Below, piece by piece: positions 51,140 through 58,389 of a stretch of 64,000 nt of DNA (positions are counted from its first letter, which is position 1; each line of letters opens with the position of its first letter). The position numbers and the translations under genes are program-made. The stretch is from assembly GCF_028368995.1 (NCBI RefSeq), contig NZ_JAQNDL010000005.1:1-64000 (forward strand), given 5' to 3'. The notes under the pieces were generated by a model. It worked only from the letters and a program-made list of their open reading frames with translations, had not been told where the DNA came from and did no database searches. This DNA is from Nannocystis bainbridge. GTDB taxonomy: Bacteria > Myxococcota_A > Polyangia > Nannocystales > Nannocystaceae.

Positions 51140-52888
51140 GTGTCGATCGGCAGCCTGATCGTCCTCCTCGTCGCCGTCGCCGTCGTCGCGCTCGACGTCG
51201 CCGTCGCCTCGCCGTGGACCGGCCTGCTCGTCGTGCTCGGCATGGGCATCGTCACCCTCGCCGTCGCCGAGCAGGTGCGACAGATGATCGCCGCCCACCG
51301 TAAAGACGCCAACCTCGGCGGCGTGCTGTGGTTCGAGGTCGCCCTGTTCCTCGCGCTGCTCGGGTTCTTCCTCGCCCGCGCCGTGATCCTCGGCGACGCC
51401 TTCGACGGCCCGCTGACCGCCCGCCGCCTGGCCGCCGCCGAGACCTACGACCTCGTGTTCACCACCCTCGCCGCGCTCGCCGGCGCCCTGGTGATCGCGC
51501 CCGAGCGGACCGGACGTGTTCTTTTGAACATGTCCCAGCGGCCAGCCATGATGCTGATCGGCAGCTTCGCCGCCCTGATCACGCTCGGCAGCCTGCTGCT
51601 CACCTTGCCGGTCTCGCTGACGGACGCGGCCCACACCTCGTACGTCGACTCGCTGTTCACCATGGCCAGCGCGGTGTGCGTCACCGGCCTCGCGGTCAAC
51701 GACCTCGGCGCGACCTACAGCCTGTTCGGCCAGGGCGTGATCCTCACCGGCGTCCAGCTCGGCGGCATCGGCATCATGACGGTGGCCGCCCTGGCGCTGG
51801 CGTTCAACAACAACAGCTCGCTGCAGAGCCAGCTGCGCTACGCCGCCATGCTCGACGCCCGCACCGTCGCCGATCTGCGCAAGATCGTCGTCGGCATCCT
51901 CGCCGGCACCTTCATCGTCGAGGCCATCGGCGCCTTCCTGCTGTGGCTCATGCTCGCCGGCGACCCGCGGATCGGCGACGCCTCGGCGCTGTGGACGGCC
52001 GTGTTCCACGCGGTGTCGTCGTTCTGCAACGCCGGCTTCGCGCTGTTCCCGGGCGGCATGGGGGCGTTCGTCGGCGACCTCGGCGTCCAGGTCGTGGTCA
52101 TGACGCTGATGATCCTCGGCGGCCTCGGCTTCCCGGTCCTCGTCGAGCTGGTCCGCCACGGCTGGCGCCGCACCGTCCGCCTGGTGCGGCCCAGCACCCC
52201 GGCGCCGCCGCGGCTGTCGCTCGCCACCCGCGTGGTGCTTTCGACGACCCTGGCGCTGATCGTCGCCGGCACCGTCGCAGTGCTCGCGCTCGAGTTCGGC
52301 TCGGGGCTCGCGCCCGCGGGCGAGCACGGGATCTTCCACCGCCTGTGGTCGGCGCTGTTCATCTCCGCCAACACCCGCAGCGGCGGCCTCGACACCGTCG
52401 GCGTCGGGGCCATGCGCGACGCCACGCTGCTGGTCCTGTGCGTGCTGATGTTCATCGGCGGCGCCCCGGCGTCGACCGCCGGCGGCATCAAGACCACCAC
52501 CTTCGCCACCGTCGTCGCCACCCTGCGCGCGGAGCTGCGCGGCCGCGAACCCGAGCTCGGCGGTCGCGCCCTCTCGCCCGAGGTCGTGCGCAAGGCCACC
52601 GCCGTGCTGGTGATGATGAGCGGCCTGCTGATGGCGTTCATCCTCCTGCTCAGCCTCACCGAGGACCTGCCGTTCCTCCACGTCGCCTTCGAGGCCGTGT
52701 CGGCCCTCGCCACCGTCGGCCTCTCGACCGGCATCACCGGCTCCTTCTCCGTCGCCGGCAAGCTGATCCTGACCGCCGCGATGTTCCTCGGCCGCGTCGG
52801 CCCCTTCACCATCGCGCTCGCCGTCGCCGACCGAGCCGCCGCCCACTCGCGCCACCGCCTCGCCCGCGAGGACCTCCCGGTCGGGTAA
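51140..52888 (+). CDS. KtrB/TrkH-family potassium transporter, copy 2
   Basis: A 582-residue paralogue of the preceding gene, same length and about two-thirds identical by eye. Filters 1, 2 and 4 are conserved (SAVCVTGLAVND, SSFCNAGFALFP, ATVGLSTGITGS), but the third is changed from NTRTAGFNSYD to NTRSGGLDTVGV, which could alter ion selectivity or gating. The iteron-coded loop (TGRVLLNMSQRPA) is at the same place as in copy 1, so the insertion predates the duplication or was copied by conversion. The stop is 9 nt before the RCK_N gene, so they are co-transcribed. Confidence 0.92.
   Translation: MSIGSLIVLLVAVAVVALDVAVASPWTGLLVVLGMGIVTLAVAEQVRQMIAAHRKDANLGGVLWFEVALFLALLGFFLARAVILGDAFDGPLTARRLAAAETYDLVFTTLAALAGALVIAPERTGRVLLNMSQRPAMMLIGSFAALITLGSLLLTLPVSLTDAAHTSYVDSLFTMASAVCVTGLAVNDLGATYSLFGQGVILTGVQLGGIGIMTVAALALAFNNNSSLQSQLRYAAMLDARTVADLRKIVVGILAGTFIVEAIGAFLLWLMLAGDPRIGDASALWTAVFHAVSSFCNAGFALFPGGMGAFVGDLGVQVVVMTLMILGGLGFPVLVELVRHGWRRTVRLVRPSTPAPPRLSLATRVVLSTTLALIVAGTVAVLALEFGSGLAPAGEHGIFHRLWSALFISANTRSGGLDTVGVGAMRDATLLVLCVLMFIGGAPASTAGGIKTTTFATVVATLRAELRGREPELGGRALSPEVVRKATAVLVMMSGLLMAFILLLSLTEDLPFLHVAFEAVSALATVGLSTGITGSFSVAGKLILTAAMFLGRVGPFTIALAVADRAAAHSRHRLAREDLPVG
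51512..51549. repeat. 14-bp iterons in KtrB copy 2
   Basis: CGTG 51515, CATG 51529 and CAGC 51543, 14 bp apart; homologous in position to 49676-49713 but with the first unit mutated. Confidence 0.65.
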
Positions 52889-52897
52889 GCTGTCGCC

Positions 52898-53347
52898 ATG
52901 GCACAGAGCCGCTACCTCATCATCGGCCTCGGTCGCTTCGGCGCCGCCCTGGCCGAATCGCTCGCCGAGCAGGGCGCCGAAGTCATCGCCGTCGACCGCG
53001 ACATGGCCATGGTCGACGCCGTCAAGAAGAAGGTCGCCTACGCGATCGAGCTCGACGCCACCGACCCGCAGGCGCTGCTGTCCATCGACCCGCTCAAGTG
53101 CCGGGCCGCGATCGTCGCCATCGGCGAGAACTTCGAGGCCACCGTGCTCACCCTCGCCGCCCTCAAGGAGGTCGGCGTGCGCGACATCGTCGCCCGCTCC
53201 CGCTCCGCCCGCGAGTCGCGCATCCTCCAGGCCGTCGGCGCGACCCAGGTGATCGAGCTCGAGTACGAGATGGGCCGCACCTTCGGCAAGCGCCTGATCG
53301 GCAGCGCCGAGGCCCAGCCCGCCCTCGGCCAGGCGCTCAAGCCCTGA
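52898..53347 (+). CDS. KtrA/TrkA-type RCK_N regulatory subunit
   Basis: A 149-residue cytoplasmic protein consisting only of an RCK_N (Rossmann) domain: nucleotide loop IIGLGRFGAALA, acidic residue after the second strand (VIAVDRD) and DATDPQAL. These subunits gate KtrB/TrkH channels by binding NAD(H) or ATP/ADP. The usual C-terminal RCK_C domain is absent, which is a short version; full KtrA is about 220 residues. The ATG lies 9 nt after the second KtrB gene, so both copies of KtrB probably share this subunit. A six-unit iteron array starts 7 nt after its stop. Confidence 0.9.
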   Translation: MAQSRYLIIGLGRFGAALAESLAEQGAEVIAVDRDMAMVDAVKKKVAYAIELDATDPQALLSIDPLKCRAAIVAIGENFEATVLTLAALKEVGVRDIVARSRSARESRILQAVGATQVIELEYEMGRTFGKRLIGSAEAQPALGQALKP

Positions 53348-53353
53348 CTCTCG

Positions 53354-53433
53354 GTACATGTCCGATCGGGCCTGTCCGAAAGGGCATGCCTATCGGGACA
53401 TGTCGATATGTACATGTCACCGAGGACATGTAC
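53354..53433. repeat. 14-bp palindromic iteron array, 6 units
   Basis: Cores CATG 53357, CCTG 53371, CATG 53385, CATG 53399, CATG 53413 and CATG 53427; six perfect 14-bp steps, the longest intergenic array in the window, directly after the ktrA-like gene. Confidence 0.9.
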
Positions 53434-53555
53434 GACCGCGCCCCGAGCATCACGCCGGCCGAGCGCCCCGCGACCGCTTAAACGACCAGCGGCCCGACGC
53501 CGGAGCGACGGACCGCGCGAGGAGCGTTGAGGAGCCGCCCCCGGTCTTCGATCGT

Positions 53556-53804
53556 TCACGCGGTCATCGCGGCGACCGGAGCGACGGTCGCGGCCTGACG
53601 CGGGGAGGTGTCACCGAGACCGGGGCGGGCGCCCGCGTCGCGGATCCAGCGGATATTGTGCTTGATGATGCGCCGCTTGAGCGCGTGCCGGGTGATACCG
53701 AGCAGTTTTGCTGCCTCGACGATGCTGCCCGCGGTGTGGAGGGCGGTCTCGCAAAGGAGGCGTTCGGCGGCGGTGAGGTTGTAGGTGTCGAGGACGATCT
53801 GCAT
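53556..53804 (-). CDS. Small Fis-type HTH DNA-binding protein
   Basis: An 82-residue protein. Residues about 10-50 form a Fis-family HTH (AERLLCETALHTAGSIVEAA then LLGITRHALKRRIIKHNIRW), like the DNA-binding domain of NtrC-type activators but free-standing. The C-terminus is Ala/Pro-rich and disordered. It may bind DNA as a dimer and act as a nucleoid-associated or local regulator; its targets are unknown. No sigma54 activator gene is adjacent. Confidence 0.8.
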   Translation of the reverse strand: MQIVLDTYNLTAAERLLCETALHTAGSIVEAAKLLGITRHALKRRIIKHNIRWIRDAGARPGLGDTSPRQAATVAPVAAMTA

Positions 53805-54283
53805 GACGACAACCTAGAACATCCCCTTGATCCATCGGAGACCAAGCGCGCGGCGCCGGGACAGCGACCGGCTTGTGCTCCGTGCGTCGCGCGGCATGTG
53901 GCCGCGTACTCGTGGGCACCGGCGGAGACATGCGCGACGGCGAGCACGCCGCCCCGCCTTCACGACTCGCAGCAGCACGGCCACCGCAGCCAAACGCGGC
54001 GCTTCGGCTCGCCTCACGTCCGTGGTCGCGGTCCTCGCCGTCGATCGCTGCGACGTGGGGTCGCCGCGAGCTCGCGGCGTTATCCGATCCGGATCAACAC
54101 CGCCGATCGATCGACGCTCTCGCGGGTGACGACCGCGGCGCAGGCTGCTCCGATCGCGGCGAACGCCACGCCGACGCCACCACGAGCAGCACCTCGCTGA
54201 AGTCCTCTCGCGTCACCGCGACCCATCGATCTGCAGGCGCGGAGAGGACGGCGCCCGATCGGCTTTCGCAGCGCCCCGGCCGC
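53805..54283. other. Intergenic stretch without a convincing gene
   Basis: No protein-like ORF, iteron array or RNA gene is recognised. The region separates the Fis-type gene's promoter side from the 3' end of the UPF0104 gene. Confidence 0.5.
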
Positions 54284-55294
54284 TCACGCGCGCGGCCCGA
54301 CCGGCGGCTCGTCGCTCGCCGGCGGCGAACCCGAGCCGCGGCGGATCAGCACCGCCAGCGCCACCCCGCCGACCAACTCGCCGTACCACAGCGTGCACGC
54401 GCGGATGAGGATCGTCGACGCCAGCGCGATCGGCTGCGTCACCCCGTGGGCCAGCCGCGCCACCAGCACCGTCAGCGAGCCCTCCGTCGCGCCGAGCCCG
54501 CCCGGCAGGAAGCTCAGCGCGCCGATCAGCGTCGTCGTCGCCCACAAGAAGATGCACAGCGGCAGGCTCGCCTCGACCCCGGGGAAGCCGTGGAGGATCA
54601 GCCAGTAGCCGACGCACTCGAGGCCCCAGCCGACCACGCTGATCACGCTCAGCACCAGCAGCGCTCGCAGCCGCAGCACCGCCGCGCTGCTCTCGACCAG
54701 GCCCTCGGCGCGCGCGACCAGCCCGCGCAGCCGCGGCAGTCGGCCGAGCAGCGCCAGCAGCCCGCGACACAGGCGCGGGCTGCCGAGCACGACCACGCCC
54801 GCGACCACCAGCGCGAGCGTGACGATCGCTACCGGCAGGTACTCACGGTGCTCGGCGATGCCGACGAGGCTCAGCACCACGAGCGCGACGAGGTCGGTCA
54901 GGCGATCGGCGACGACGATCGGCGCGGTGCGGGTGAACGGCACCCCGTCGGTCTCGCGCAGCAGATAGCTGCGCAGCACCTCGCCGATCTTGCCCGGCGT
55001 CACCGACATGCTGAGGCCCGCGAGGTAGACCAGCAGCGAGCGGCTGTACGTGAGCCCGGGCGCCGACCCGGGCCCCTCGCCGCGGACCGCGAGCCAGCCG
55101 AGGCACAGCTCCCACTTCAAGAAGCGCAGCAGGTAGTTGACGCTCGACAGCGCCAGCGCCACCAGCACCATCGACCATGTATATTCGGACATGGCCTCTC
55201 GGACACGTCCGGCGTCGACCCACAGCACCGCCGCCACGTAGACCAGCACGCCGAGCGCGACGCCGACGAGGGCGCGGCGGACGAAGCGGCTCAC
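54284..55294 (-). CDS. UPF0104/YbhN-like flippase-type membrane protein
   Basis: A 336-residue membrane protein with about eight helices. It shows signature elements of the lysylphosphatidylglycerol-synthase transmembrane-region family: YLLRFLKWELCLGW near the N-terminus, SVTPGKIGEVLRSYLLRET, and FLPGGLGATEGSLTVL in the last third. Members are thought to flip or transfer lipid-linked groups; the substrate is unknown. The GTG start (VSRFVRRAL) is chosen because the longer frame is GC-rich shadow. A three-phase iteron group (55173-55210) is in frame after the first helix (REAMSEYTWSMV). Confidence 0.85.
   Translation of the reverse strand: MSRFVRRALVGVALGVLVYVAAVLWVDAGRVREAMSEYTWSMVLVALALSSVNYLLRFLKWELCLGWLAVRGEGPGSAPGLTYSRSLLVYLAGLSMSVTPGKIGEVLRSYLLRETDGVPFTRTAPIVVADRLTDLVALVVLSLVGIAEHREYLPVAIVTLALVVAGVVVLGSPRLCRGLLALLGRLPRLRGLVARAEGLVESSAAVLRLRALLVLSVISVVGWGLECVGYWLILHGFPGVEASLPLCIFLWATTTLIGALSFLPGGLGATEGSLTVLVARLAHGVTQPIALASTILIRACTLWYGELVGGVALAVLIRRGSGSPPASDEPPVGPRA
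55173..55210. repeat. 14-bp iterons in UPF0104 gene
   Basis: CATG 55176, CATG 55190 and CACG 55204, strict 14-bp phase, in the loop between the first two helices. Confidence 0.65.
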
Positions 55295-55415
55295 GCGAGC
55301 TCCGGGGGTCGGTGCGGCATGGGCGGCGAGGATAGCGGCCCCGGCGGGCCAGACAAAGCCGTGAGGCGCGGGCGCCGACTTGCGCGCGGGCGGCGAGGCG
55401 GGCAGCATCGCGGCG

Positions 55416-56270
55416 ATGACCAGCGGAGGCAACGACGAGGTGCTGTGGCTCGGGCGCGCCCGGGCGCCCGGAGCGGCAGGTGCGCGGACGGTGCGAGTGC
55501 GGACGCGCGGCGCTGCGCCGGGTCCGAACGACGTCGCCGAGGAGATCGACGATCCGTTCGCCGACGACGACGGCGATCCGTGGCAGCAGACCGCGGACGC
55601 GCGCGCCGGCTCGCAGCAGCAGGTCGGCGCGCTGGAGCTGCTCGCGCCGGCGCGGCCCAGCAAGGTGATCTGCGTCGGTCGCAACTTCCGCGCTCACGCG
55701 GCCGAGCTCGGCAACGAGGTCCCGACCGAGCCGCTGCTGTTCTTCAAGCCGCCGAGCTGCCTCGTGCCCGCGGGCCAGACCGTGCAGCTGCCCCGCGGCT
55801 ACGAGCGCATCGACATGGAGAGCGAGCTGGTCGTGGTCGTCGGCCGCAAGGCCAGCCACGTCGCCGCCGACCGGGCCCTCGAGCACGTCGCCGGCTGGCT
55901 CGTCGGCAACGACGTCTCGAACCGCGACCTGCAGAAGCGCGACAAGCAGTGGACCCGCGCCAAGGGCTTCGACGGCTTCGGCCCGCTCGCCGCCTGGATC
56001 CGCCTCACCCCGCCCGGCTTCGCGCCGCCGGCCCAGGCCCGGATCCGCGGCTGGCTCAACGGACAGGCCAAACAATCCGCACCGCTCGCCGACATGGTGT
56101 TCGACGTGCCGTTTCTGCTGGCATACATCAGCGCCTGCATGACGCTGATGCCGGGCGACCTGATCTTCACCGGCACGCCCGAGGGCGTCGCGGCGCTCCA
56201 GCCCGGCGACTCGGCCGAGGTCGCCCTCGAGGGCTTCGAGCTGGCCCCGCTCGTCACCCCGTTCGCCTGA
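55416..56270 (+). CDS. Fumarylacetoacetate hydrolase (FAH)-family protein
   Basis: A 284-residue cytoplasmic enzyme. After an N-terminal region of about 80 residues (with an acidic patch EEIDDPFADDDGD), the FAH core has ICVGRNFRAHAAELG, MESELVVVVGR (metal-binding Glu), GNDVSNRDLQ (Asp), KGFDGFGPLAAWI and FTGTPEGVA. Members cleave C-C bonds or decarboxylate oxo-acids such as 2-oxohept-3-enedioate or acylpyruvates with Mg2+. The exact substrate is unknown. The ATG at 55416 is chosen since the preceding in-frame codons overlap the UPF0104 promoter region. Confidence 0.85.
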   Translation: MTSGGNDEVLWLGRARAPGAAGARTVRVRTRGAAPGPNDVAEEIDDPFADDDGDPWQQTADARAGSQQQVGALELLAPARPSKVICVGRNFRAHAAELGNEVPTEPLLFFKPPSCLVPAGQTVQLPRGYERIDMESELVVVVGRKASHVAADRALEHVAGWLVGNDVSNRDLQKRDKQWTRAKGFDGFGPLAAWIRLTPPGFAPPAQARIRGWLNGQAKQSAPLADMVFDVPFLLAYISACMTLMPGDLIFTGTPEGVAALQPGDSAEVALEGFELAPLVTPFA

Positions 56271-56274
56271 ACCC

Positions 56275-56676
56275 TCACCGCTTGCCCGGCCCCGCCAGCG
56301 TCGCGATCTGCTCGCACGTCAGCTTGCAGGTCTCGCGGTCGGTCTTGCGCAACGAGGTGTCGGTGTAGCAATCGTCGAGGCACGCCGACAGGTGCTCGAG
56401 CGTCGCCGGAGCCGGCGCATGGACGATGCGCTCGGCCCGGCGCGCGCACGCCTGCAGGCACATGTCGCGACCGGCGCCCCGGTTGTGACAGGACGCCATG
56501 CAGCGGGCCACCTTGACCACGCCGCCGTCATATTCGCGCTCGCGCTCCCGCGTCGACACCGACGGCGCCGTACTCGGCGCCCGCGCGGCATCTTCGGCCG
56601 CATCGGCGCGCGGCGCGGCGACGAAGGGGACGAGCAGCAATGCCAGGAGCGATGCGGTGATCGATGCAGTTCGCAT
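56275..56676 (-). CDS. Secreted Cys-rich small protein
   Basis: A 133-residue protein with a Sec signal (ASLLALLLVPFVAAPRADA) and a mature part with eight cysteines in a helical spacing (ARCMASCHNRGAG, MCLQACARRAER, ACLDDCYTDT, CKLTCEQIAT), that is repeated CxxxC pairs. It is probably periplasmic and disulphide-bonded or metal-binding. The function is not recognised. The ATG at 56676 has a TACCCC box 7 nt upstream on the minus strand. It is convergent with the FAH gene (4-nt gap). Confidence 0.75.
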   Translation of the reverse strand: MRTASITASLLALLLVPFVAAPRADAAEDAARAPSTAPSVSTREREREYDGGVVKVARCMASCHNRGAGRDMCLQACARRAERIVHAPAPATLEHLSACLDDCYTDTSLRKTDRETCKLTCEQIATLAGPGKR

Positions 56677-56683
56677 ATCCTCG

Positions 56684-56689
56684 GGGGTA
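56684..56689 (-). promoter_or_regulatory. -10-like box TACCCC, 7 nt before ATG
   Basis: Minus-strand TACCCC, a weaker version of the window's -10-like box, 7 nt upstream of the ATG at 56676. Confidence 0.35.
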
Positions 56690-56986
56690 GCGCGGGTGCT
56701 GTGTGCCGCAATGCGACTCGCAGCACGCAGCGGCGAAAGCACCGCGGACGCGCAGCCGCGACGCATCATACGGCCGCGCTCGATTGTGCACACGCCACGC
56801 GCGCCGGCGAATCGCGGCCCGACAGGGGCCTCGGCCGCGAGCGCAGCAATTATCGAGCCATTCCGACTGTGATCATTGCCCGATCGCGGCCAAAAGGCCC
56901 CTGCGCGCGGGCCCCGGCCGCGAACGCGCGCGGCGCTCGCGGGACGGTGCCCACAATCGCCGCGCGCTCGCTTTCGTCGACTGCCA

Positions 56987-57958
56987 TCAATCGGCGGCTT
57001 CGCCGTCGAGCTCGGCCAGATGCGCGCGCGAGTGCGCGAGCGCCTCGGCGTGGCCGGTCCGCAGCGCCCATTCGGCGGCCACCACCGCCCACGCGGCCCA
57101 CCGCTCGCCCGCGTGCTCGATGAGCCCCGGCCAGGTCACCCCGCCGGCCGCCGCGAAGCGCTCGACCAGCCGCTCCAACGCGTCGCGCCCGAAGCAGCCG
57201 AGGAACATCGCCATGTCGGTCGCCGGGTCGTCGATCCGCGCCTCGGTCCAGTCGAGCACGCCAATTACGCGCCCGTCGTCGGCGAGCAACATGTGGCCCG
57301 GGTGCAGGTCGCCGTGGACCAGCGCGGTGTGGGTGGGCCACAGCGCGTCGCTCTCCAACCACCGATGCCAGCGCGCCCACATCCGCGGCGACGGCTGCAG
57401 CGCCTCGCGCGTGGCCGTCATCGCCGCCGCCAGCTTGGCCCGCGTCGCCGCGAGCGTCCACGTCGGCACGCCCTGCGACGCCGCCGAGGTCGGGGCGATC
57501 GCCTGCAGCGCCGCCAGCACGTGCGCCATCGACTCGACGAACACCGGCGACGGAGCCGCCGGATCGATGATGTTCCACTGCGGGCCCGCGGGCGTGACCG
57601 CGACCGCCGGGACGCCGGCGATCCGCGGATAGGCGATGACCTCGGGCGCGTGGACCCGCCAGTCCGGCACCGCCACCGGCAACTGCTCGCCGACCAGCGC
57701 CAGCACCCTGGCCTCGACGCTCGCCGCGGCCACCACGTCGGCCCGCCGCGGCGCCCGCACGATCCACGGCGCCCTCGCGGCGTCGGTGCCGTGCGCGACC
57801 ACGAAATCGAGGCCGGTGTTCTCGAGCGCCTCGCTCGCGGCCTCCAGCACCAGCCCGTGACGCCGGGCCCGCGCCAGCAACTCGGCGACGGTGTCGGGCG
57901 GGGCGGTGAAGGCTGGGGCGGAAGACGACTCGTTCAAAGAAATGGACTTTTCAGACAT
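56987..57958 (-). CDS. Macrolide 2'-phosphotransferase-like (APH-fold) enzyme
   Basis: A 323-residue cytoplasmic phosphotransferase. The N-lobe motif APWIVRAPRRADV and the catalytic HGDLHPGHMLL and VLDWTEARIDDPATDMA (DFG-like Asp) are very similar to the Mph macrolide phosphotransferases, which inactivate erythromycin-type drugs by phosphorylating the 2'-OH. The activity is inferred; it could be intrinsic self-protection or a different substrate. The ATG sits in an iteron unit (57953-57990), and the first ten codons (MSEKSISLNE) are AT-richer than the rest, as if the N-terminus was acquired with the array. No other resistance or mobile gene is adjacent. Confidence 0.8.
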   Translation of the reverse strand: MSEKSISLNESSSAPAFTAPPDTVAELLARARRHGLVLEAASEALENTGLDFVVAHGTDAARAPWIVRAPRRADVVAAASVEARVLALVGEQLPVAVPDWRVHAPEVIAYPRIAGVPAVAVTPAGPQWNIIDPAAPSPVFVESMAHVLAALQAIAPTSAASQGVPTWTLAATRAKLAAAMTATREALQPSPRMWARWHRWLESDALWPTHTALVHGDLHPGHMLLADDGRVIGVLDWTEARIDDPATDMAMFLGCFGRDALERLVERFAAAGGVTWPGLIEHAGERWAAWAVVAAEWALRTGHAEALAHSRAHLAELDGEAAD

Positions 57959-57990
57959 GTTCGAAGATTCCTGTGCTCTCGGACAGGTGA
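57953..57990. repeat. 14-bp iterons carrying the start codon of the Mph-like gene
   Basis: CATG 57956, half-unit phase 57970 and CAGG 57984, 14 bp apart. The minus-strand ATG start is the CAT of the first unit. The second pair reads CTGTGC-TCTC-GGACAG, which can fold as a hairpin. Confidence 0.7.
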
Positions 57991-58374
57991 TCCGACGAGC
58001 GCGAGGAGGCCGCGAGAGCCGGTCGCGAGGCGACCGAGGTGCGCGCGGTCCTCCGGGTCAACGGGAGGGTCAAGCGCGACCACGCCGCGACGCCGATGCA
58101 CGCGCCGCAGAGCCGGCGCACACACGGGCGGCGGCGGTGCTCAGCGCAGGCGGATGAACGCGAACATGGGCCGAGCTTCGCACCGCCACGGCGACCCGCG
58201 CAAGCCCCGAATGAACCGCCGCGTGCCGCGAACCCCGGCGCCGGCCAAACAGCCCCGTGGCGCACCGGAGGCCGATTTGCGGCGCACCGCCATCGGCCGG
58301 CCTCATGCGGCGGACCGCGCAGCGGAGCCGGCCCGGCTCTCCGCCCCGCGTGACCGTCGCCTGCGCGATTGGAG
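57991..58374. other. Divergent intergenic region without a convincing gene
   Basis: No protein-like ORF or RNA gene is recognised between the Mph-like gene and the TACCCT box of the spermidine synthase gene. Confidence 0.5.
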
Positions 58375-58380
58375 TACCCT
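58375..58380 (+). promoter_or_regulatory. -10-like box TACCCT, 9 nt before GTG
   Basis: TACCCT, then 9 nt to the GTG at 58390; it fits the window-wide leaderless pattern. Confidence 0.45.
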
Positions 58381-58389
58381 CGCGCGGCT

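Noticed and set aside
48218..53359. Very long minus-strand frame (1713 codons) opposite the KtrB genes
   Set aside because: Composition (Gly, Glu, Asp, Ala, His) is typical of antisense reading of GC-rich membrane protein genes; the plus strand has clear KtrB/KtrA motifs.
53805..54283. Possible protein-coding ORF in the 480-bp gap
   Set aside because: Open frames are Arg/Ala/Pro-rich without a start-proximal signal or any recognisable motif.
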